DNA of 19,826 bases from assembly GCA_964523005.1 (NCBI GenBank), contig CAZFZL010000018.1:1-19826 (forward strand), given 5' to 3'. Made by a program: the position numbers and the translations under genes. The stretch's first letter is position 1; each line of letters starts with the position of its first letter. Below, one piece after another: positions 1-7,893 of the stretch. The stretch is from UMGS1307 sp964523005. GTDB lineage: Bacteria > Bacillota > Clostridia > Oscillospirales > CAG-382. Below the pieces are notes generated by a model. The model was not told the origin of the DNA and did not search any database. It saw only the letters and a program-made list of their open reading frames with translations.

Positions 1-1
1 A

Positions 2-388
2 GACGGCGAGAAACGCTTTGATACTGTGGCGCATATCACATACCCCTGCCGCTATTATATAGCAAACGGCAGAACAGATTTGCTTGATATGAATAAAGCG
101 AACGAAGCGTTCGCGGAGCTTTTCCGTTTTTTAATAACCAATGGAATAGCGCTTGAATGCAACACCTCCGGACTGCATCAGGCGATAGGACGCACGCTGC
201 CCGATGAAAAAATACTCTCGCTCTACCGTCAACTCGGCGGTGAACTGCTCACCACCGGCTCCGACGCGCACAGGACGGAGCATATCGGATACAGGATGAA
301 GGATACATACCGTATGCTGACATCCATAGGCTTCAGGTACGTTACAGTATACGAAAACAGAGTGCCTGAGATGAAAAGCATCGTATGA
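2..388 (+). CDS. Histidinol-phosphatase, PHP family (3' end)
   Basis: Partial gene; the frame is open to the left edge, so the true start lies outside the window. The roughly 128 visible residues are the C-terminal part of a PHP-family phosphoesterase of the HisJ/HisK histidinol-phosphatase type, which removes phosphate from L-histidinol phosphate late in histidine synthesis in the cytoplasm. The supporting features are the segment VAHITYPCRYY, the stretch IALECNTSGL, and the motif TGSDAHR, whose Asp-His pair is the typical C-terminal metal ligand of PHP enzymes, followed by GYRMKDTYRMLTSIGFRYVT. Its TGA stop overlaps an ATG at 385, and the next gene follows closely, so it probably leads a co-transcribed run. 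Exact substrate is inferred from family resemblance; other PHP phosphatases are possible. Confidence 0.82.
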   Translation, partial: DGEKRFDTVAHITYPCRYYIANGRTDLLDMNKANEAFAELFRFLITNGIALECNTSGLHQAIGRTLPDEKILSLYRQLGGELLTTGSDAHRTEHIGYRMKDTYRMLTSIGFRYVTVYENRVPEMKSIV

Positions 389-408
389 TACGAAAGGAAG
401 AAAAGAAG

Positions 409-891
409 ATGTACGACGAAAAAATACTGAAATTTCTCGAAAACGACGCACGGATCACGCCCGATAAGCTTGCAGTGATGCTCGGCAAGGAAACGGGAGA
501 CATCCGGACGCTCATAGAAAAGTACGAGCAGGACGGGATAATACTCGGATACCGCGCTGTCGTGGACTGGGATAAAGCCGGCAAGGAATGCGTAAGCGCG
601 TTTATAGAACTGAAAATGACGCCACAGAAGGATCGCGGCTTTGACAGCGTTGCTGAACGCATAAGCCGTTACGACGAGGTCAAAAGCGTATATCTAATGT
701 CGGGCGGTTTTGACCTTGCGCTGTTCATAGAAGGAAAAACGATGCGTGAGGTGGCATATTTCGTCGCGGATAAGCTCGCGCCGCTCGAATTTGTGACGTC
801 TACCGCTACACATTTCGTGCTTCATAAATATAAATCGGAAGGCGTAATGTTTTGTCCCGCATCCAAGGACAGCAGAACGAACGTACTGTAA
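409..891 (+). CDS. Lrp/AsnC family transcriptional regulator
   Basis: A protein of 160 residues with an N-terminal winged helix-turn-helix (about residues 1-50, KILKFLENDARITPDKLAVM then a recognition helix) and a C-terminal AsnC/RAM effector domain (about 60-145, with VKSVYLMSGGFDLALFIEG). Lrp/AsnC proteins bind DNA as dimers or octamers and usually sense amino acids. I place the start at 409 because a strong AAGGAAG ribosome binding site lies 8 bases upstream. An in-frame ATG at 385 overlaps the previous stop and would add eight charged residues. The gene ends in TAATG, so the following aminotransferase gene starts on its stop codon, suggesting the regulator controls this aminotransferase operon and perhaps senses its substrate. 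The ligand cannot be read from the sequence. Confidence 0.9.
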   Translation: MYDEKILKFLENDARITPDKLAVMLGKETGDIRTLIEKYEQDGIILGYRAVVDWDKAGKECVSAFIELKMTPQKDRGFDSVAERISRYDEVKSVYLMSGGFDLALFIEGKTMREVAYFVADKLAPLEFVTSTATHFVLHKYKSEGVMFCPASKDSRTNVL

Positions 892-2063
892 TGTTTGATA
901 TCGATTCGGTCTTGTCCGAAAAAGCAAAATCTCTCCGCCCGTCGGGAATAAGAAAATTCTTCGATATTCTCGACGAGATGAAAGGCGTCGTTTCGCTGAC
1001 CGTCGGTCAGCCGGACTTTGTAACGCCGTGGCATATACGCGAAGCTGGAATACGGTCGCTTGAGGACGGAAAAACATACTATACGAGCAACAGCGGACTC
1101 ATTGAGTTCCGCCGCGAAATAGCGTTCTATCAGAAGCGCCGTTTCGGGCTTGATTACGACCCGGAAAAGGAGATCATCAGCACCGTAGGCGGAAGCGAAG
1201 CGATCGATATTGCGCTGCGCAGCGTGACTGATACGGGCGACGAGATCATCATACCGGAGCCGTGCTTCGTGTGCTACGCGCCGCTTGCTTCACTTGCAGG
1301 AGGAAAGCCGGTAAAGCTTCCGCTGAGCGCGAAGGATCGCTTCAAGCTCACCCCGGAACGTCTGAAGAGCGTTATAACACCGCGTTCCAAGGCGCTCATT
1401 TTGGCGTACCCGAACAATCCGACGGGTGCTGTGATGACGCGCGAGGACCTTGAAGCTATAAGAAAAATTATAATTGAAAACAACTTAGTAGTCATTTCGG
1501 ACGAAATATACTCCGAGCTGACGTTCACCGGCGCGCACGTTTCGATAGCATCGCTTGAGGATATGCGCGACAGGACGATCGTCGTCAACGGGTTTTCAAA
1601 ATCATATGCGATGACGGGCTGGCGGCTCGGCTATACGCTCGCACCGCTCGAATACACGAGGCAGATGCTGAAAATACATCAATACTGCATCATGTGCGCA
1701 CCGACAACGAGCCAATATGCCGCGATGGAAGCGCTGCGCAGCGGCGATCCGGACATTGACTACATGAAGGGCGAATACAACAGCCGCAGAAGGCTTATAC
1801 TCAAGCTCCTTCAAGATGCCGATATTCCGTGCTTTGAGCCTGAGGGCGCGTTCTACGTCTTCCCCGATATATCAAGGTTCGGACTGACGAGCGAAAAATT
1901 CTGCGAAAGACTACTGTACGAGCAGAACACCGCGATCGTCCCGGGGACAGCGTTTGGCGAATGCGGTGAAGGCTTTGCACGGCTCTCATACGCGTACTCG
2001 GTCAGCCACATAGAAAAAGCCATAGAAAATATAGGGATTTTCACGAAGAAGCTCAATGGATAA
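891..2063 (+). CDS. PLP-dependent aminotransferase, class I/II (fold type I)
   Basis: A cytoplasmic aminotransferase of 390 residues. Visible hallmarks are SLTVGQPDF near the N-terminus, AYPNNPTGAVM (substrate/PLP binding), SDEIYSELTF with the Asp that contacts the PLP ring nitrogen, and NGFSKSYAMTGWRLGY with Lys237 as the Schiff-base lysine. The C-terminal part carries EGAFYVFPDIS and FARLSYAYS, where Arg would bind the substrate carboxylate. It resembles the aspartate/aromatic/alanine aminotransferase group often placed beside an Lrp regulator; the preferred amino donor is not decidable here. The start at 891 overlaps the regulator stop as TAATG; a longer in-frame reading from 852 lies inside the regulator gene and is rejected. 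Its 3' end overlaps the next gene by 8 bases. Confidence 0.9.
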   Translation: MFDIDSVLSEKAKSLRPSGIRKFFDILDEMKGVVSLTVGQPDFVTPWHIREAGIRSLEDGKTYYTSNSGLIEFRREIAFYQKRRFGLDYDPEKEIISTVGGSEAIDIALRSVTDTGDEIIIPEPCFVCYAPLASLAGGKPVKLPLSAKDRFKLTPERLKSVITPRSKALILAYPNNPTGAVMTREDLEAIRKIIIENNLVVISDEIYSELTFTGAHVSIASLEDMRDRTIVVNGFSKSYAMTGWRLGYTLAPLEYTRQMLKIHQYCIMCAPTTSQYAAMEALRSGDPDIDYMKGEYNSRRRLILKLLQDADIPCFEPEGAFYVFPDISRFGLTSEKFCERLLYEQNTAIVPGTAFGECGEGFARLSYAYSVSHIEKAIENIGIFTKKLNG

Positions 2064-3204
2064 TACGACTTTTACGCCGGTGGCTTTCTACCGGCAGGAA
2101 TCATATGACCAAGCGTCGGTCAGCGCAACCGTAAGAAAGCTACTCAAGGACATAGGATTTGACGAACTGATATATAAAAAAAAGAAGATCGTTATAAAGC
2201 CCAATCTCGTCATACGCCGCCCTCCGGAGGCATACACGACTACTCATCCGTCAGTCGTAAAGGCGGTGCTCGACGCGCTCGAGCCATATGATGTTGATGT
2301 TACGGTCGCAGAAAGTCCCGGCGGCGTATACAATGAAGCCGTTATGAAGGCACTGTATAAGACCACAGGCATAGCAAAGATCGCCGAAGGCACGAAAGCG
2401 TCGCTCAACACGTCGTCCGACACGGTTGATATTCCTTCAAGGCGACACTGCGCCGTGACAACATACAACGTCCTTGCGCCGATAGCCGAAGCCGACCTGA
2501 TAATCAATCTCGCAAAGCTGAAAACACATTCTCTCACATCGCTCAGCGCCTGCACCAAAAACCTCTACGGCTCGATACCCGGACTGCAGAAGTTTGAGCT
2601 GCACGCACGTTTTCCGGACCCGGAGCAGTTCGCGGCGATGGTCGTCGAGCTTACTGAGACGCTCGCGCCGCAGATAAACATCGTCGACGCGGTTTACGGC
2701 ATGGAAGGCAACGGCCCGAACAACGGCACTACGCGCTATTACGGAGCGCTCTTCGGAAGCCGCTCGCCGTTCTGCTGTGACGTGGTGTGCTGTGATTATC
2801 TCGGGCTTTCACTTTCGTCAGTCCCGATGCTTACAACAGCCGTAAAATACGGGCTCTGCCCGGATAGAATAAGCAAACTAACGCTGCTTGGCGATACGAA
2901 GCAGTACGCATCACTGAAGATCAAAAACCTGAAGCTGCCGGATACGCAGAACGGATCGGTCATAGCGCGCCTTTCGCGATTTGCCGGCGGTCGCGTTACG
3001 CGGTTTTTCGAACCGCATCCGGTGATCACGAATCGTTGCGTGGGCTGCGGCGAATGCGTGATGTACTGTCCGCAAAAGACGATAAAGCTCGTAGACAGGC
3101 ACGCGGTCATCGACCGTGCGAACTGCATAAAATGCTTCTGTTGTCAGGAGCTTTGCAGGACGAACGCAATAAAAATACACCGGGTGGGCATATTGAAGTT
3201 ATGA
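2056..3204 (+). CDS. DUF362 protein with C-terminal 2x[4Fe-4S] ferredoxin domain
   Basis: A protein of 382 residues. Residues 1 to about 300 match the DUF362 fold seen in many anaerobes (KIVIKPNLV, THPSVVKAVLDAL, AESPGG, ADLIINLAKLKTHSLTSLS, VDAVYGMEGNGP). The C-terminus holds two ferredoxin-type clusters: Cys328-x2-Cys331-x2-Cys334-x3-Cys338-Pro and Cys357-x2-Cys360-x2-Cys363-x3-Cys367. DUF362 proteins have no settled biochemical role; the domain pairing suggests a redox function. There is no signal peptide, so it should be cytoplasmic. It starts inside the end of the aminotransferase gene and its own stop overlaps the ispE start as ATGA, implying translational coupling. The link with ispE could mean an electron-supply role for the iron-sulfur enzymes of the MEP pathway, but that is inference only. 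Confidence 0.88.
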   Translation: MDNTTFTPVAFYRQESYDQASVSATVRKLLKDIGFDELIYKKKKIVIKPNLVIRRPPEAYTTTHPSVVKAVLDALEPYDVDVTVAESPGGVYNEAVMKALYKTTGIAKIAEGTKASLNTSSDTVDIPSRRHCAVTTYNVLAPIAEADLIINLAKLKTHSLTSLSACTKNLYGSIPGLQKFELHARFPDPEQFAAMVVELTETLAPQINIVDAVYGMEGNGPNNGTTRYYGALFGSRSPFCCDVVCCDYLGLSLSSVPMLTTAVKYGLCPDRISKLTLLGDTKQYASLKIKNLKLPDTQNGSVIARLSRFAGGRVTRFFEPHPVITNRCVGCGECVMYCPQKTIKLVDRHAVIDRANCIKCFCCQELCRTNAIKIHRVGILKL

Positions 3205-4067
3205 CTCTTTCAACAGTGACCGAGCTGGCAAACGCAAAACTGAATCTCTGTCTTTATGTCGGAGCGCCGAGAAGCGATTCGTATCACGACATTTTTTCCG
3301 TCATGACGTGCGTTTCATTCTGTGACACGCTCGAAATAAAGCGTACTGACAAAATGAGCGTTGCATCGAAGACTTTTCTGCCGCCCGGCGACGGGAACAT
3401 CGCATACCGGGCGATGCAGACGTATTTTGAACGCACGGGGATTGCGTCCGGCGCACACATCACCATAAAAAAACATATACCCGTAGGCGGCGGGCTTGCA
3501 GGCGGAAGCGCCGATGCGGCTGCCGTACTGCGCGGTCTTAACAGACTTTTCGACGGGGCTATGAGCGATGACGAGATGAACCTTGCCGCGGCTTCGTTAG
3601 GAGCGGACGTTCCGTTCTGCCTTTATTCAACGCCGGCGCTCGCGGAAGGAATTGGCGAAAAGTTAACCGGACTATACATAAAAACACCTTTGAATATAGT
3701 GATCGCCATTCCCTCGTTTCACGCATCAACTAAAAGGATGTTTGCCAAGCTCGACACCATGCCGGAGCGTCCGACTGATACCGCACGCGCAAAGGACGGC
3801 TGCAAACGCATGATCGAGGCTCTGGGCGACGCTGATATGCCCGAAATACTTTCTTCGCTCCACAACGATTTCACGCTGTGCTACGAGCAAAACAGTGAAT
3901 ATGAGTTCATATGCCGTCAGCTGCTGAAGAGCGGTTCGCTCAGCTGTATGGTCAGCGGGAGCGGAAGCTGCATATTCGGTATATATCCCGACGCAAAAAG
4001 CGCACTCAGCGCGTGCGAAGCACTTAACAAAAAGAAGGTCAGAGCGATAAAGTGTGAAACGATCTGA
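3201..4067 (+). CDS. ispE: 4-diphosphocytidyl-2-C-methyl-D-erythritol kinase
   Basis: A GHMP-family kinase of 288 residues, the usual length for IspE. It phosphorylates 4-diphosphocytidyl-2-C-methyl-D-erythritol with ATP in the MEP route to isoprenoid precursors. Visible features are the N-terminal ELANAKLNLCLYV with the catalytic-type Lys13, the glycine-rich ATP loop PVGGGLAGGSADAAA (residues 94-108), LGADVPFCL with Asp136, and the C-terminal GHMP motif MVSGSGSCIFG. The start at 3201 shares ATGA with the stop of the DUF362 gene; a longer reading from 3036 would add 55 residues unlike any IspE and lies in the ferredoxin coding region, so I reject it. The gene closes the left operon. Confidence 0.95.
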   Translation: MTLSTVTELANAKLNLCLYVGAPRSDSYHDIFSVMTCVSFCDTLEIKRTDKMSVASKTFLPPGDGNIAYRAMQTYFERTGIASGAHITIKKHIPVGGGLAGGSADAAAVLRGLNRLFDGAMSDDEMNLAAASLGADVPFCLYSTPALAEGIGEKLTGLYIKTPLNIVIAIPSFHASTKRMFAKLDTMPERPTDTARAKDGCKRMIEALGDADMPEILSSLHNDFTLCYEQNSEYEFICRQLLKSGSLSCMVSGSGSCIFGIYPDAKSALSACEALNKKKVRAIKCETI

Positions 4068-4083
4068 ATAATTAAGGTAATTT

Positions 4084-4130
4084 ATGTAAACAATGAGTAC
4101 ATCCTAAAAAGAAAGGAAGCTTGTTTACAT
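4084..4130 (+). repeat. Perfect 10-bp inverted repeat overlapping the spoIIR start codon
   Basis: ATGTAAACAA at 4084-4093 is the exact reverse complement of TTGTTTACAT at 4121-4130. The 27-base spacer contains the spoIIR ribosome binding site (AAAGGA, near 4113-4118), and the right arm includes the first two bases of the spoIIR ATG. As RNA this would form a hairpin with the start codon paired and the ribosome binding site in the loop. As DNA it would be a dyad around TGTAAACA. Either reading points to control of spoIIR; function is inferred. Confidence 0.6.
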
Positions 4131-4704
4131 GAAAAGACTTCTTATATTTGTGCTGTCGTTCCTGCTTATACTCGCGCTGAGCGCTTTTCTTCCCGTCCAT
4201 GGAGAGGAAAAGATATATGACAGCGTGATACGGCTGCACGTAATTGCAAATTCCGACAGCGATTACGATCAGAGCGTCAAGCTCGCGGTGCGCGACGGAA
4301 TAATCGCGCTCGACCTGTTTTCAGCCGATACCGAAACGCTTGAAGACGCTGCGGCGCTGATCGAGGGAAACGAAGAATTGCTGTGCGAATGCGCAGACGG
4401 TGTGCTTGAGAGCCTCGGCGCAGAATACATCAGCAGGATCGAATGGGGGACGGAGCGGTATCCGACACGGATATACGACGGGATAACCTACCCTGCCGGA
4501 ACATATCGTTCTCTGAGGATAATACTCGGTCAGGGAGAGGGCCGGAACTGGTGGTGCGTGCTTTTTCCGCCGCTTTGTACTTCAAAGGCGGTCGCAGATG
4601 ACAGCCTTGATATAAACGCCGACGCCAAAAAGACATTCAGCTCAAGCGAGACAAAATACGTCATACGGCTGAAGATCCTCGAATGGCTTTCGTTCTACGA
4701 TTGA
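4129..4704 (+). CDS. spoIIR: Stage II sporulation protein R
   Basis: A secreted signalling protein of 191 residues. In Bacillus subtilis SpoIIR is made in the forespore, exported to the intermembrane space, and triggers SpoIIGA to process pro-sigma-E in the mother cell. The sequence shows an N-terminal hydrophobic export segment (about residues 3-22, lysine and arginine before a leucine-rich core), then the family landmarks SVIRLHVIANSDSDYDQ, VKLAVRDGI, YPAGTYRSLRI and GRNWWCVLFPPLC. The length fits the family. A good AAAGGA site precedes the ATG, but both lie inside an inverted repeat. addB begins 15 bases after the stop, so spoIIR, addB and addA may share a transcript. I could not identify a convincing sigma-F promoter in the 61 bases upstream. 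Confidence 0.95.
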   Translation: MKRLLIFVLSFLLILALSAFLPVHGEEKIYDSVIRLHVIANSDSDYDQSVKLAVRDGIIALDLFSADTETLEDAAALIEGNEELLCECADGVLESLGAEYISRIEWGTERYPTRIYDGITYPAGTYRSLRIILGQGEGRNWWCVLFPPLCTSKAVADDSLDINADAKKTFSSSETKYVIRLKILEWLSFYD

Positions 4705-4719
4705 AGAGCGTGAGGTATT

Positions 4720-7700
4720 ATGCTTAATATCATTACGGGCCGCAGCGGCTGCGGCAAGAGCGAGAAAATAATATCACGTATCTCCCGCGTGCTCTCTGAG
4801 GGCAGGCGGGCGTTCGTGCTTGTGCCGGAGCAGCAGTCTGTCGTTACGGAAAAGCACATACTCGAAGCGCTCGGAAATACGAGCGCAATGCTGTGCGAGG
4901 TGCTCAACTTCGAGCGGCTGCCGGAGCGTGTGATGCGTGAGACGGGCGGCGTGAAGGAGACATATGCCGACAGAGGCGGGCGCATACTTCTGATGCGAAA
5001 TGTACTCAAGGAGCTTTCGCCGACGCTCAGGCAATATAAAAACACCGCCTCAAGCGCGAATTATGTCAGAAAAATACTTGATATGGCGGAATCGTTCAAA
5101 AAGCAGGCGATAGTACCGGAAACGCTCACGCTAATGGCGGATACGACGAAAAGCACGAACAGACTGCTTTCCGACAAGCTGCATGACATGGCACTGATCT
5201 GCGCAAGATATGCGCTGTGCTTTGAGAGCGTGCTCGATCCGACCGACAGCATCTCAAGGCTGACGGAGCATCTGATGCATGAGCCCTTTTTCAAGGGTGC
5301 GGACGTGTTTGTTGACGGCTATTATACATTTACGGGGAACGAGCGGCTGCTTATCGCACAGCTTATCAAAAACGCCGACAATCTGCACATCACGTTCTGC
5401 TTCGGAGAAGACGATTTTTACGTCAATCAGCAGAAGGAATTCAACTCGCTGTGCCACTTCGCACGCGAAAACGGCATCGAATACAGCGTCACTGAGCTGA
5501 CTGACGACATACGCCACGAAGACGAGACGCTTTCTTACATAGCCAAAAACTTATGGAACATCAGTGCACCGCCGAAAACGGGCGGCGACACTATACGGAT
5601 ATACGAGACGGACGACCCGTTTTCTGAGTCAGCCGCTGCGGCCGCCGAGGTGCTCCGTCTTGTCAGGAGCGGTTACCGTTACAGAGATATTGGAATCGCG
5701 GTAAGGCGAAGCGATATGTATTGCGGTGTAATTGATGCAACGCTTTGCAGATTCGGCATTCCCTGTTCTATGAACATAAAGCATATGCTTTCGACGAAGG
5801 ATGTGCCGGCGCTCGCGCTTGCGATATGTGAGATGGCAGCTGCCGATCTTTCTCCCGCGAGCGTAAAAAAATACATAAAATCATCCTACTGTACGCTCAC
5901 GCGCGACGAAAGCGACGTGCTTGACAAATACATCACCGTGTGGGACGTGCGTACACTGGCATCCTATAAGAAAACTTGGACACACAATCCGAAGGGTTAT
6001 ATTCAGCTTTGCGACCCGAGAGACATAAGGGAGCTTGCCGCTGTTAACGCAGCACGTGAAAAGCTCATAGCTTCCGTAACGTCGCCCATCGAAGCACTGC
6101 GTTCAAAAGCGCTCACCTACGCGTCCGGTTCAAAGGCACTCTATGAGCATCTTCTTACTGTCGGTGCAGACCGGCGTTTGTATGAGCAGGCGCAGCAATA
6201 CCGCCTTGATGGTCAAGAGGAAAAATGCGCGGAGCTGTGCGCGTCGTGGGACTCACTGATGAAGCTGCTTGAAATGTCCTTCACCGTAGGCACAGCGGCA
6301 AAGACTGACGCGCAGGGGTTTTATGAATCGCTCAGAATGATGATGAACGAATATGAAACCGGGCATATTCCGGCATATTCAGATGAAGTGCAAATAGGCG
6401 AGGCCGCGTTTATGCGTTTCGGTGAGCTGAAGGCACTGCTCGTGCTCGGAGTGAATGAAGGCGTTTTTCCTTCAGCGCCGTCTCCGTCCGGACTGTTTTC
6501 CGACAGTGAGCTGATACAGCTTGCTTCATTCGGTTTTGATGCCGAGATCAGTCCGTCTGAAAGGCTTATGCAGGAGCAGTTCATCTTTTCTACGACAGTG
6601 AGCGCGCCGTCCGAACGGCTTTCGCTGTTCTACCCGCTCAGCGAGCTGTCCGGCACCGCATGCAGACCGTCAGCGGCAATCGGCAGAGTTCTCAGACTGT
6701 TTCCGGATATATTTATACGCCGTCCTGCGTCCGACACGGCGTTTCTTATGCAAAGCGAAGCGCTTGTTGCGGAATACACACGCGTCGAAGGTGACAACAA
6801 CACCGTGCGCCAATCCTCAGAAGCAAGGCTGCCCGCAGGTAATGCCGGGAGCTTTATACTTTCACCGTCAGGAATTGAGCGATATTCACTCTGTCCGTTC
6901 ATGTATTACGCGACCGATCTGCTTCGGCTGAAGGAAACAAAAAAAGCCGAGTTTGACACCGCAAACGCCGGAACCTTCGTCCATGCGGCACTCGAAGCTT
7001 TTATCAGCGCGCATAAAAACGATATACGAACAGTCAGCGACGAATGTATCAGTGAGGGCGTGCAGAAATTTGCGGACAGTTACTTACTCGACATGAGTAA
7101 AGATGAGCCGGACGCACGGTTGAAGTGCGGCTTCAACAGGCTTTGTACTATGACAACAGAGATCATAAAAAACATCCGCGGCGAATTCTGCAGTTCGCTT
7201 TTCGAGCCTGTGCAGTTCGAGCATCGCATAAATGACAGCCTCGGCAACAGGATGAAGCTCAACGGAATAATCGATCGCGTCGACACATACACGCGTGACG
7301 GGATAACATATATCAAGGTGGTCGATTACAAGACCGGCTCAAAAAAGCTGACGTTAAACAGCGTCGCAAACGGGCTGTCACTCCAGATGCTCATATATCT
7401 TTTTGCTTACTGTGATGAAGAGCCGGGAAGAACGCCTGCGGCGGTCATGTATATGCCTGCACAGATGCCCTCAGTAAACAGCGAAAAAAGCATTGACAGC
7501 GCATTAAAAAGAAGCGGATTCGTACTTGCAGAGCGCGTAGTGACGGATGCACTGGAGAATCCGGACAGCAGCGTCTATATGCCATACTCAGTAAACAAGG
7601 ACACCACATACTCTCAAAGATCGTCTTCCCTGCTCAGCGCCGATGCATTCGATGCTCTGCACAGCTTTGTTACTATGTACATCGAAGATGTGTCGTGCCG

Positions 7701-7893
7701 TATTAACGACGGAGCGATACCCGTTTCTCCTATAAACATCGATAATTCAAATGCGTGTGATTACTGCAAAATGCGCGTGGTGTGCAGAAAGCAGGAAGAC
7801 GTGTCGAGGAGCGGCGCAAAGCTTACACCGGAGCTGTCTTTGCTTGTATCAAGGCTCACTTCAAAGGGAGGCACTGCTAATGAAATGGACTGA
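4720..7893 (+). CDS. addB: ATP-dependent helicase/nuclease subunit B
   Basis: A protein of 1057 residues, slightly shorter than the B. subtilis AddB. With AddA it forms the enzyme that resects double-strand DNA ends for RecA-dependent recombination, the Firmicutes counterpart of RecBCD. The N-terminus has a degenerate helicase domain with the Walker A loop ITGRSGCGKSEKI. The C-terminus is a RecB-family nuclease with an iron-sulfur clasp: GIIDRVDTYT and VVDYKTGSKK (near residue 867) supply the metal-binding Asp and the Lys, while one cysteine near residue 725 (YSLCPFMYY) and the trio CDYCKMRVVC (near 1013) match the Cys...Cys-x2-Cys-x5-Cys cluster pattern. It overlaps addA by 14 bases. Confidence 0.95.
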   Translation: MLNIITGRSGCGKSEKIISRISRVLSEGRRAFVLVPEQQSVVTEKHILEALGNTSAMLCEVLNFERLPERVMRETGGVKETYADRGGRILLMRNVLKELSPTLRQYKNTASSANYVRKILDMAESFKKQAIVPETLTLMADTTKSTNRLLSDKLHDMALICARYALCFESVLDPTDSISRLTEHLMHEPFFKGADVFVDGYYTFTGNERLLIAQLIKNADNLHITFCFGEDDFYVNQQKEFNSLCHFARENGIEYSVTELTDDIRHEDETLSYIAKNLWNISAPPKTGGDTIRIYETDDPFSESAAAAAEVLRLVRSGYRYRDIGIAVRRSDMYCGVIDATLCRFGIPCSMNIKHMLSTKDVPALALAICEMAAADLSPASVKKYIKSSYCTLTRDESDVLDKYITVWDVRTLASYKKTWTHNPKGYIQLCDPRDIRELAAVNAAREKLIASVTSPIEALRSKALTYASGSKALYEHLLTVGADRRLYEQAQQYRLDGQEEKCAELCASWDSLMKLLEMSFTVGTAAKTDAQGFYESLRMMMNEYETGHIPAYSDEVQIGEAAFMRFGELKALLVLGVNEGVFPSAPSPSGLFSDSELIQLASFGFDAEISPSERLMQEQFIFSTTVSAPSERLSLFYPLSELSGTACRPSAAIGRVLRLFPDIFIRRPASDTAFLMQSEALVAEYTRVEGDNNTVRQSSEARLPAGNAGSFILSPSGIERYSLCPFMYYATDLLRLKETKKAEFDTANAGTFVHAALEAFISAHKNDIRTVSDECISEGVQKFADSYLLDMSKDEPDARLKCGFNRLCTMTTEIIKNIRGEFCSSLFEPVQFEHRINDSLGNRMKLNGIIDRVDTYTRDGITYIKVVDYKTGSKKLTLNSVANGLSLQMLIYLFAYCDEEPGRTPAAVMYMPAQMPSVNSEKSIDSALKRSGFVLAERVVTDALENPDSSVYMPYSVNKDTTYSQRSSSLLSADAFDALHSFVTMYIEDVSCRINDGAIPVSPINIDNSNACDYCKMRVVCRKQEDVSRSGAKLTPELSLLVSRLTSKGGTANEMD

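Noticed and set aside
3036..3200. Longer N-terminus for IspE
   Set aside because: The added codons cover the ferredoxin motifs of the DUF362 gene in another frame; the ATGA overlap at 3201 gives the normal IspE N-terminus.
4056..4086. Sigma-F promoter for spoIIR around GGTAATTTA
   Set aside because: The -10-like element is partial and there is no matching -35 element at the expected distance.
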